Shown here piece after piece: positions 6,657-12,992 of a stretch of 18,748 nucleotides of DNA. The DNA lies in the NCBI GenBank assembly GCA_044370935.1, contig JBILUQ010000051.1, forward strand, positions 1 to 18,748, read 5' to 3'. A program made the position numbers and the translations under genes. The notes under the pieces were generated by a model that ran no database searches, had not been told where the DNA came from, and saw only the letters and a list, made by a program, of their open reading frames with translations. Source of the DNA: Chth-196 sp044370935. Lineage in GTDB: Bacteria; Verrucomicrobiota; Verrucomicrobiia; Chthoniobacterales; Chthoniobacteraceae. Every line of letters begins with the position of its first letter. Position 1 is the stretch's first letter.

Positions 6657-8402
6657 ATGCTGTTTTGTATGAGGAATATCTTGAGGCTTTCGCAGAGACG
6701 TTTGAAAAGGACACTCGCAGGTAGCGCAGTGAAAGGGCTGCTTGTCCTGCTTTTTTTGCTTACGCGCTGTGACTCTGGCGCAGCTGAATTTCCAATGCCC
6801 GAGACTTACGGAGAGGACGAGTTGCCGCGTTACGTGAAGGCTGCTGCTGCATTTTTGAGTAACTCGCCTGAATCCATCTACGCGCCAAGGGTGGCCTTCG
6901 ATGCACTGGTGCTCGCAAAGGACGACCCGGAGCTTCTCCAACTTCGGGGTGATCTTGAAGCGAGCTTGATCCTCGATTATCACCGCTCACTTCACGGTGG
7001 TTATTATCAACGTTCGTTGAGTGATGCAAAAACTGCTCGGGCTGCTCTCGAGCGGATTATCAGGCATTACGCGAAAAAGCCGCGGCAAGACTTTCCTCGA
7101 AAGTATGCTGAGGATTTAGGTCGATTGATAAAGCAATGCGGTTGGGACCTTGTGGAGGACCGTGGTTTTGCTCTTGAAAGCATCTTGGTGCTTGAGTTGG
7201 CAGATTCGACGGAATTGCGGGATCTTTTGCAGGAAAATGTTCGGGCTCGTTTAAAGTCAGATGACTCGGTGTTTGCTTTTGTGAATGAAGCAACAAATGC
7301 TGAAATACCATCCGTTGAGCGTGTTATGGTTTTACATAAATACGCATTGGAGCAGGATGTGATTGCGTCGGCTTTGCGGGACTTGCTTCTTGTGAGGTTG
7401 AATATTGAGGAGTTGAGGTCCACGAGAATTCGTTTTCTCCGCGCAGAGACTTTTTTGAACCAGAGGAATCCCCAGAAGGCATTGGAGGAGTACGCGGCCG
7501 TGAAGCTAGATGACTTTGGTGAGAAAGAATTGTGGCTCAGCGCTTGGTCTGCCGCACAAATTAGTGATTTTCTCCTAGCTCAAAGAACATTGAATGAGCT
7601 TAAGGCGCGGTTTCCAGAGGGCGAATACTTGAAGCTTGCTGCCAACGTTCTCGAATGGCTTTCCCGAGGTGAGTTGGTGGGTGATTACGCGAAGGCCTTT
7701 GGCGAGTTGATCGAGTGCGCCGCATACCATACCGATTCTTTTCACGTGATGGTGCGGTGTAAGCCCTCCAAAGATAAAATTGAGAGCGTCGTTTTTATAG
7801 ATTACTCCAGTCCCCGGCAGGAGTTTTCCGTGGTCATGTGCGATGCCCACAAGAAGGTTTTGGCGGCGTTTCGTTCCGGACCGAAGGAAATGCGAAGTTA
7901 TCTCGAAGGATGGAAATGGATTCGTCGCATGGAGGAACCTGGATTCATTCCTGTGCCAGTTCTGGGTTTGAAGCTCGATGAAGGAGGAAACAGTTTTGAT
8001 TTCCGGTCCCGTTCGGTTGGCTTTGGTGTTCCTATACCCTGTCCCTTTTTGGACGTCCCGTGGTTTGCCGGGGTTGAGAAACAAGCTGAGATGCTTCGGT
8101 ACTTTAAAAAATCTGGAATGTGTTTTGGCCCAATTACGGAAAACAGCTCCGGGCGTACGCTAAGGTGCATCTGGCCGACCGCGGCTGGTCCGGAAGCGGA
8201 TGAATGGCGGGTGAATCTATCGCGTGAAGGGCGTTTGCTCAAAATCGAGGGGAAGGAACACATTTGGGAGGTGCGCTCCGGGATTGCAATCAATGAACCG
8301 TTTGCCGCTCCTGAGTGGCCGAAGCTGCCTGTACGAGTTGAGAGTGATTCCGGATCAACATTTCTCGAGGTTTTTATGAAAATTCTTCGGGCGATCATGT
8401 GA
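6657..8402 (+). CDS. Secreted or periplasmic protein of unknown function with TPR-like helices
   Basis: A 581-residue protein I do not recognise. The N-terminus has a basic region (RRLKRT) then a hydrophobic stretch (VKGLLVLLFLLT, 26-36) and CDSGAAEF, a likely Sec signal; Arg at the -1 position before C38 argues against a lipoprotein. The start could equally be the ATG at 6669 (MRNILRL). Residues about 45-340 are mostly amphipathic helices, with a TPR-like pair at 262-330 (AETFLNQRNPQKALEEYAAV; LLAQRTLNELKARFPEGEY). Residues about 360-581 look beta-rich, with many Trp, Phe and Pro, and contain PIPCPFLDVPWFAG, a possible conserved core. No catalytic motif is visible. It follows the pump on the same strand after 60 bases and could be read through from the efflux operon, but nothing in the sequence ties it to transport. 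Confidence 0.75.
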   Translation: MLFCMRNILRLSQRRLKRTLAGSAVKGLLVLLFLLTRCDSGAAEFPMPETYGEDELPRYVKAAAAFLSNSPESIYAPRVAFDALVLAKDDPELLQLRGDLEASLILDYHRSLHGGYYQRSLSDAKTARAALERIIRHYAKKPRQDFPRKYAEDLGRLIKQCGWDLVEDRGFALESILVLELADSTELRDLLQENVRARLKSDDSVFAFVNEATNAEIPSVERVMVLHKYALEQDVIASALRDLLLVRLNIEELRSTRIRFLRAETFLNQRNPQKALEEYAAVKLDDFGEKELWLSAWSAAQISDFLLAQRTLNELKARFPEGEYLKLAANVLEWLSRGELVGDYAKAFGELIECAAYHTDSFHVMVRCKPSKDKIESVVFIDYSSPRQEFSVVMCDAHKKVLAAFRSGPKEMRSYLEGWKWIRRMEEPGFIPVPVLGLKLDEGGNSFDFRSRSVGFGVPIPCPFLDVPWFAGVEKQAEMLRYFKKSGMCFGPITENSSGRTLRCIWPTAAGPEADEWRVNLSREGRLLKIEGKEHIWEVRSGIAINEPFAAPEWPKLPVRVESDSGSTFLEVFMKILRAIM

Positions 8403-8535
8403 TCCGAATCAGAGAAGCAGCCATCGCATGTCTTCCTCCTGGATGTTCGAGTGTCCCGGAAAGTGCGATGTAGATCTGCCCCCGAACGCAAGAGTCGGCT
8501 TTTTCGAGCGCTCCGGCAGCTGATCATGGTTGCTG

Positions 8536-9915
8536 TTACGCTTCGGTGAAAGGGCCCGATCCTTCGGCATGCAGCTGCTCTCTGACGATGGTTCCACTCA
8601 AGGAAGCAACGGGTATTTTGGTTTTGATGCTGATAGCCGCCGCCATTCCCGCGGCCTCGCCCATGGCCATGGCTGTTGCTGTGACGCGCGTGGATGCATG
8701 TGCGCCGCGTGTTGCGCTGTGACAACGGCCGGCGACCAAAATGTTGCTGAGCTTCTGCGGCACTAGTGATCGGTACGGAATATCGTAGGGCTCAGGCTGC
8801 ATCTTTTTCGGGTCGAAATCGTTGGCGCTTCCGGAGACCGTTTTGTTCGGGTGCAGGTCGAGGTACCAGCAGCCTGTGGCGATTGCGTCGTCAAAGCGGC
8901 GTGATGTCATGAGGTCCTCCTCGGTCAGGATATGCTGGCCGATGATCCGGCGTGATTCACGCACTCCGATCCACGGGTAGGCTTCCATAAAGTACGCATC
9001 TTTGAATGCCGGGACGTCTTTCTTCCAAGCGCGAAACATAGCGTGAGCATCGGCCCGTCCCTGCATCTCAGCGCGAGATAGGTCGGCTGCGTTGGTTGGA
9101 TCCGCTGGCACTCTGACGCCGTGTACATACACCTCGTTTTTGCCGAAAAGAAACATGACCCCGGGACCGTAGTAGAAGGGAAGCTCTCCGCGTTCTTGTG
9201 CAGCCTGAAGGGCGGACCGGCAGGCCAGGGTGAGGGAGGGTTCGTGCGTTACATTGTTGATGCGGAAATGAAGGGTGAGCGGTTGCACCTCGGTGTTCTG
9301 CTCGAAAGGCGCGCCAGCCCAAGCCGCGACGTCGGCGTCGCCGGAGCAGTCGATGACGATTCTCGGCTTCACCCTCACCAATCCGTCTTTGTTTGCGATC
9401 GTGACAGTTTCTACGCAGCCGTCGCGAGTGGTTGCATCGCAAGCGAAGCTATTGAACAGAACCTCGAGGCGAGGCTTTTGCTCGAGAATTAGCCTGTCTA
9501 GGAGGAGTTTGAACTCAAAGGTGTTTGGGATTGTAGGATTGTGTTTGGGGAGCGTCACTGCATCAGGGGAGCAGACTCCAGATTTGGCGAGCAATTCTAG
9601 AGCGATACCGCGCACGACAACCCGTTTAGTGGAGATGTGTGCAATCCCGTCGAAGTACGGAAGTCCGACGCTTGTGATGATACCGCCGGCAAAGGGCGCT
9701 TTTTCAACCAGAAGTGTTCTGGCGCCTGCCCTCGACGCGGCCAGAGCCGCGGCGGTTCCCGCGCATCCAGCGCCACAGACCAGAACATCGGTTTCTATGG
9801 TGCGTGAAGTCTTGGCCGTTTGCTTAGAATCCGCCGCTGTGAGCGGAGCTGACGCGGCAGTTGCCGCCCCGAGAGCGGCTGTTTGGATGAATTTCCGGCG
9901 GGAGTGGCTTTGCAT
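8536..9915 (-). CDS. Tat-exported FAD-dependent oxidoreductase
   Basis: A 459-residue flavoprotein of the FAD_oxidored family. The N-terminus carries a twin-arginine signal, SRRKFIQ (residues 5-11), with a hydrophobic Ala-rich segment ending near APLTAA, so it is exported already folded with its cofactor. The FAD-binding Rossmann fold starts at ETDVLVCGAGCAGTAAALAA, with GAGCAG at 48-53 and the ribose-binding glutamate in LLVEK (E71). CSGDADVAAWAG (written VIDCSGDAD) is the internal family motif, and NILVAGRCHSATRGAHAS with MAMGEAAGMAAA closes the FAD site. Members are common in Verrucomicrobiota and Planctomycetota, usually near sugar-utilisation genes; the substrate is unknown. The start is fixed by the Tat motif right after the ATG. 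It converges on the 581-aa gene, with 133 bases between and no clear terminator, and diverges from the FAH-family gene. Confidence 0.9.
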   Translation of the reverse strand: MQSHSRRKFIQTAALGAATAASAPLTAADSKQTAKTSRTIETDVLVCGAGCAGTAAALAASRAGARTLLVEKAPFAGGIITSVGLPYFDGIAHISTKRVVVRGIALELLAKSGVCSPDAVTLPKHNPTIPNTFEFKLLLDRLILEQKPRLEVLFNSFACDATTRDGCVETVTIANKDGLVRVKPRIVIDCSGDADVAAWAGAPFEQNTEVQPLTLHFRINNVTHEPSLTLACRSALQAAQERGELPFYYGPGVMFLFGKNEVYVHGVRVPADPTNAADLSRAEMQGRADAHAMFRAWKKDVPAFKDAYFMEAYPWIGVRESRRIIGQHILTEEDLMTSRRFDDAIATGCWYLDLHPNKTVSGSANDFDPKKMQPEPYDIPYRSLVPQKLSNILVAGRCHSATRGAHASTRVTATAMAMGEAAGMAAAISIKTKIPVASLSGTIVREQLHAEGSGPFTEA

Positions 9916-10177
9916 CGGTTTGATATTGGGGGTGCTTGTCGCGTCGAAAAAGTAATCTAGTTCGCGAAATGCCTGTTCGGTGGCAATGTTGGGTTCCTCG
10001 AAAGGGTATCATCACGCGAGACGATTAAAGCACGACAAGCCTTGTGTGATTTGCGACTTTTCGCGTTTCCAAGGCTGTTTCCTGCTGAACAGAGAGTAGA
10101 TGTTCCGGCTTATAGGGAAGAACTGCATGTCGCCGTCGCTAGCACGCTGGCCGGCATTTTGGCTGGAGTCGATATTG

Positions 10178-10186
10178 CCCCCCCCC
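10178..10186. repeat. Nine-cytosine homopolymer tract
   Basis: An uninterrupted run of nine C in the divergent gap, about 70 bases before the TATAAT box. Runs of this length are prone to slippage in replication and to sequencing error. It lies outside the annotated genes, so it is not a phase-variable coding switch for either neighbour. Confidence 0.8.
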
Positions 10187-10230
10187 TGCGTGCTGTGGTG
10201 TCGGATCGCCGGGAATTGGGCAGGTCGTGA

Positions 10231-10259
10231 TCGAAGGATGGTCGTAAGGTCCCTATAAT
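10231..10259 (+). promoter_or_regulatory. Candidate sigma-70 promoter for the FAH-family gene
   Basis: A perfect TATAAT lies at 10254-10259. The hexamer 17 bases upstream is TCGAAG (10231-10236), matching the -35 consensus at only three positions. Transcription would begin near 10266 and give a leader of about 100 bases before the ATG at 10370. The -10 box overlaps one arm of the TATAGGGA/TCCCTATA inverted repeat. It is the best single -10 match found in the intergenic regions. Confidence 0.4.
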
Positions 10260-10369
10260 CCATCTGGAGAGCGAGGGCTCGGAATCTTGTGAAGCAGGCG
10301 GTTAAATTTGAGCCGGTGTTTGACTTAGGGATGGTTACTGGGGTTTTCTTTATTCTAGTAAATTTACTT

Positions 10370-11227
10370 ATGAAACTCATTAGATTTGGTCAGTTCGGTC
10401 AGGAGAAACCCGGTCTTATTTTGGAGGATGGACGGCGTGTGGACGTTTCCGCGGCCGTACGGGATTATGACGAACAGTTTTTTGCGGGGGACGGGCTGGA
10501 GAAGGTTGCCGCATGGGCTTCAGTAAATGCGAAGGACGCGCCCACCGTGCCGCCTTCGGAAAGACTGGGGTCATGCGTGGCGCGGCCTAGTAAGATCGTG
10601 TGTATCGGGCTGAATTATGCGGACCACGCCCGTGAGACTGGCGCTGATATTCCAAAGGAGCCTATCCTGTTCTTCAAGTCGACCACCTCGCTCTGCGGTC
10701 CGAACGACGATCTGATCATTCCCCGGGAGTCGAAAAAAACAGACTGGGAAGTGGAGTTGGCTTTCGTGATTGGTAAGCGGGCAAGTTACGTGAGTGAGGC
10801 GGACGCGCCCAAGCACATTGCGGGATACGCGCTGCACAACGACTATAGCGAGCGTGAGTGGCAGATTGAGCGCGGAGGCCAGTGGGTGAAGGGAAAGAGC
10901 GCCGATACGTTCGCGCCGCTCGGGCCGTTTTTGGCGACCCCTGACGAAATTGCGGACCCCAATGCCCTTCCGATGTGGCTAAAGGTGAACGGCAAGATGT
11001 TGCAGAACAGTTCAACCGCTCAGATGGTGTTCAGACCTGCGCAGTTGGTGAGTTATATCAGCCAGTTCATGACACTGCTGCCCGGCGATGTGATCAGCAC
11101 AGGGACGCCTCCCGGGGTCGGGTTGGGGCTCAAGCCTCCAGTTTTCCTCAAAGCCGGTGACGTGGTTGAGCTCGGGATTGAGGGACTCGGCGAATCCAGC
11201 CAGCGTGCGAGGGCATACGCGGGCTAG
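10370..11227 (+). CDS. Fumarylacetoacetate hydrolase (FAH) family enzyme, probable diketo sugar-acid hydrolase
   Basis: A 285-residue cytoplasmic enzyme of the FAH family, which hydrolyses or hydrates 2-keto acids using Mg2+ or Mn2+. The N-terminal cap region (MKLIRFGQFGQEKPGLILED) and the core are both present. Active-site features: CIGLNYADHARETG with the catalytic-type histidine at 86, the metal ligands E127 and E129 in DWEVELAFVIGK and D158 in HNDYSERE, then WVKGKSADTFAPLGP, and STGTPPGVGLG near the end. The resemblance is to the branch often labelled ureidoglycolate lyase or 2,4-diketo-3-deoxy-L-fuconate/rhamnonate hydrolase. With a sulfatase nearby, a deoxy-sugar role is attractive but inferred. 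I chose the ATG at 10370, where family similarity begins; the in-frame GTG at 10289 would add 27 unrelated residues. No Shine-Dalgarno is present. Confidence 0.9.
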   Translation: MKLIRFGQFGQEKPGLILEDGRRVDVSAAVRDYDEQFFAGDGLEKVAAWASVNAKDAPTVPPSERLGSCVARPSKIVCIGLNYADHARETGADIPKEPILFFKSTTSLCGPNDDLIIPRESKKTDWEVELAFVIGKRASYVSEADAPKHIAGYALHNDYSEREWQIERGGQWVKGKSADTFAPLGPFLATPDEIADPNALPMWLKVNGKMLQNSSTAQMVFRPAQLVSYISQFMTLLPGDVISTGTPPGVGLGLKPPVFLKAGDVVELGIEGLGESSQRARAYAG

Positions 11228-11351
11228 ATTTGTGGCTAAACGGGCAGGCGGGCTTATACTGCAGATGCCAGAACGTCACTAAGCTTGGTAAAAACATTTG
11301 CTAAGCGAATGCCAAATCACTAGGACACCGCTGTGGCGTGCGAGATGGGCG

Positions 11352-11393
11352 GGGATTAAAAAGATTCCGCCTACGCGTCAGAGTGTTAATCCC
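11352..11393. repeat. 8-bp inverted repeat in the gap before the beta-barrel gene
   Basis: GGGATTAA (11352-11359) and TTAATCCC (11386-11393) are exact reverse complements 26 bases apart, about 90 bases before the next start codon. Between them ATTCCGCC can partly pair with GGCGG at 11348-11352, giving an alternative fold. No T-run follows. It may be an operator or leader structure, or chance. The rest of the 253-base gap (11228-11480) holds a G7 run at 11451-11457, a TATTAT box at 11443 without a good -35, and GCTAAA/TTTAGC arms at 11457-11469. Confidence 0.3.
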
Positions 11394-11480
11394 AATGATG
11401 AATACCTATGGCGCGTGCATCGTATTCGTTGAGTTTTTTAAGTATTATTCGGGGGGGCTAAATTTTAGCAGTATTGATTA

Positions 11481-12281
11481 ATGGTTATGCATAAACCTTC
11501 AGAATTCTCAGGTCGGATCGCTTCGCTGTTGTGCGCGGGATTGATGGCCGGTGTCCTTTCGTCTGTTCAAGCTTCCGAGGCCTCTATCAAGGATCCCGGT
11601 CCGGACCTTGCGAATTTTCCCAACAGCGCTTTCACGCTTCCGAAAGGGCGAGCGTATGCCGAGTTGGCCCCAGTAGATTATGGGAGTCGCACCCGAGGGG
11701 GTACTCCTTCCCAGTACAGCGCGGGTTATCTTTTGCGCTACGGTTTGACTGATGACATTGAGTTGAGGTGGCTTTCACAAGGGTACACTTGGACCCGTGG
11801 TGCCGAGGGGACCTCTGGAATGGGGCCTCAGATTGCCGATGTGAAATTCCACCTCTTCGACGAGAACAAAGAAGCTTGGACGCCGGCATTCGGGATCGAA
11901 GTGGCCTTGCAGACAAACTGGGCGAAGTCGGCTTTCCGCGGAGGAGTGCAACCCTCTCTGAGTCTAAACTTCGATCAAACTCTGCCGCAGGATATCGCCT
12001 TTGAATACAACATTGGGGTCAATACGCAGGACAGCGATACGGGCAAGAGACAATACCAGTTGGCCCTTTCCTGGGCCTTCCAGCGCGAGATTGTCGATGA
12101 TGTGGCTGTTTTCGTGAACGGATTCACAAACACGGGTCAGGGTGCGAGTTCCTCTGCGGTTGGGGGCGGATTGCAGTGGATCCCGGCCAAGCGGCTCGCG
12201 GTGTTCACCAACATCAGTGCGGGGCTCACTGACATCACCCCTAAATTGTCGGTGTTGGCTGGATTTGCGGTTGCGTTTTGA
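11481..12281 (+). CDS. Outer-membrane beta-barrel protein, phenol MetA/transporter-like family
   Basis: A 266-residue protein with a Sec signal (hydrophobic IASLLCAGLMAGVLSSVQA, cut after A31) and a mature part of alternating amphipathic strands ending in Phe (GFAVAF), the signature of an outer-membrane barrel handled by the Bam complex. The opening PNSAFTLPKGRAYAELAPVDY, the LRYGLTDDIELRW strand and TPAFGIEVALQTNW resemble the MetA-pathway-of-phenol-degradation/transporter family (Phenol_MetA_deg), whose members are often next to efflux or uptake genes. Its substrate is not known. The ATG at 11487 is an alternative start two codons in. It is first in a run of four same-strand genes ending in an RND pump, with 31 bases to the next gene, so it may be an extra outer-membrane part of that system. 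Confidence 0.8.
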   Translation: MVMHKPSEFSGRIASLLCAGLMAGVLSSVQASEASIKDPGPDLANFPNSAFTLPKGRAYAELAPVDYGSRTRGGTPSQYSAGYLLRYGLTDDIELRWLSQGYTWTRGAEGTSGMGPQIADVKFHLFDENKEAWTPAFGIEVALQTNWAKSAFRGGVQPSLSLNFDQTLPQDIAFEYNIGVNTQDSDTGKRQYQLALSWAFQREIVDDVAVFVNGFTNTGQGASSSAVGGGLQWIPAKRLAVFTNISAGLTDITPKLSVLAGFAVAF

Positions 12282-12312
12282 CGTTAGTTTTACGGATGAC
12301 ATTGAGCAGAAC

Positions 12313-12825
12313 ATGAATCGGACCGACAGACGTGATTCAGCCGCCCGCACTCCTCGGAGTCCGGTGTGGGTTCGTTCTGCGGCCCTGCTATGTTGTTTGG
12401 TGTGGGCGATCGGCACTTCAGGGATGCTTCCTGCAGTGGTCGCTTTCTTAGGAGCGTTTGACACCACGCATGAGGTTTTGGTCATGGGAAACCGCGCTAG
12501 CACGACGGTTGTTTTTCATCACCAAAACAAGGAGGCAGAGGCACTCGAAAGACATTCGCTTTTAATGCAAGTCTTCACAGTGGTGGCAGCCACCGCTGGG
12601 GAGTCGAATGATCATGTGATGGGGTTTTCGAATGCGGGGGATTGCAAGGCGGGTGCGCTTCGTGCAGCGGTTGAAGCTTCGGCTCCTGCGTGCGAAGAGG
12701 CTTCCCTCAATCTCAACGATATTGTCTTCGACAAGAATTGGGAGGGTGTACCAAACCTCCCGCATTCACGGATACCGCCGCTCAGGTCTGCTGCGGTTTC
12801 ACGCGGCCTGCAGCTGCGTATCTGA
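12313..12825 (+). CDS. Small membrane-anchored or exported histidine-containing protein of unknown function
   Basis: A 170-residue protein that I cannot name. It has a basic N-terminus (MNRTDRRDSAARTPRSPVW) then one hydrophobic segment at about 20-48 (SAALLCCLVWAIG through PAVVAFLGAF), so it is anchored in the inner membrane or exported. The rest carries histidines at 53, 69, 70, 81 and 101, in DTTHEVLV, VVFHHQNKEAE, LERHSLL and SNDHVMGF, and cysteines at 111 and 127. This spread could bind a metal ion, which would suit its place between a barrel protein and an RND operon; that is inference. I chose the ATG at 12313 because an in-frame start at 12142 would overlap the barrel gene by 140 bases and lacks a signal. 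The C-terminal third is low in recognisable features and ends close to a structured leader. Confidence 0.65.
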   Translation: MNRTDRRDSAARTPRSPVWVRSAALLCCLVWAIGTSGMLPAVVAFLGAFDTTHEVLVMGNRASTTVVFHHQNKEAEALERHSLLMQVFTVVAATAGESNDHVMGFSNAGDCKAGALRAAVEASAPACEEASLNLNDIVFDKNWEGVPNLPHSRIPPLRSAAVSRGLQLRI

Positions 12826-12839
12826 GTTCCTGAGAACAG

Positions 12840-12956
12840 CGGGCCTTGTGCTTCACGCGCGTCGAGACGCGTAGCTGCACGCTCTTAGCTAGTGGCCCGT
12901 ACCTTTGACGCCTTTCCTTTCGGACTGAGCGTTCCGCTCGCCTTCGGATCGCGAGC
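12840..12956 (+). promoter_or_regulatory. Structured leader before the second TolC gene
   Basis: The 167 bases between the small protein and the channel gene contain nested inverted repeats: CGGGCC (12840-12845) with GGCCCG (12894-12899), GTGC (12848-12851) with GCAC (12877-12880), and CGCGT (12858-12862) with ACGCG (12867-12871) around a CGAG tetraloop. A separate stem GCTCGC (12936-12941)/GCGAGC (12951-12956) follows. Neither ends in a T-run. It may be a processing or mRNA-stability element, an attenuator or a ligand-sensing leader; no known riboswitch class was recognised. Confidence 0.35.
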
Positions 12957-12992
12957 ATCCGTGCCCGATGTTTCAGCCTTTTACTCTATTTT

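Larger units (their letters stand above)
9916..10369. other. 454-base divergent intergenic region
   Basis: This gap separates the divergent FAD oxidoreductase and FAH-family genes. It holds a perfect TATAAT at 10254-10259 facing the FAH gene, an 8-bp inverted repeat pair (TATAGGGA at 10111-10118 and TCCCTATA at 10250-10257), a run of nine C at 10178-10186, and a 12-bp palindrome (AGTAAATTTACT, 10357-10368) directly before the FAH start codon. A 62-codon plus-strand frame at 10042-10230 reads rather like protein (it contains AYREELHVAVASTLAGILAG) but begins with TTG, runs through the C9 tract and matches nothing I know; it could be a gene remnant. Confidence 0.5.

Noticed and set aside
7898..8725. 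275-residue minus-strand frame
   Set aside because: It overlaps the C-terminal part of the 581-aa gene and the end of the FAD oxidoreductase gene, is rich in Arg, Ser and His like an antisense shadow, and shows no domain.
9275..9955. 226-residue plus-strand frame
   Set aside because: Antisense to the well-supported FAD oxidoreductase; Ala/Ser-rich without any family motif.
10320..10356. TTGACT plus TATTCT as a promoter for the FAH gene
   Set aside because: The two boxes are 25 bases apart, too far for a sigma-70 promoter.
10357..10368. AGTAAATTTACT palindrome as an operator
   Set aside because: Perfect 12-bp palindromes are expected a few times by chance in a window this long; position alone is not enough.
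10012..10380. 122-residue minus-strand frame across the divergent gap
   Set aside because: No family features, overlaps the FAH start codon, and its composition resembles non-coding sequence.
12142..12312. Earlier in-frame start for the small histidine-containing protein
   Set aside because: It would overlap the barrel gene by 140 bases in another frame and replace the natural signal-like N-terminus.
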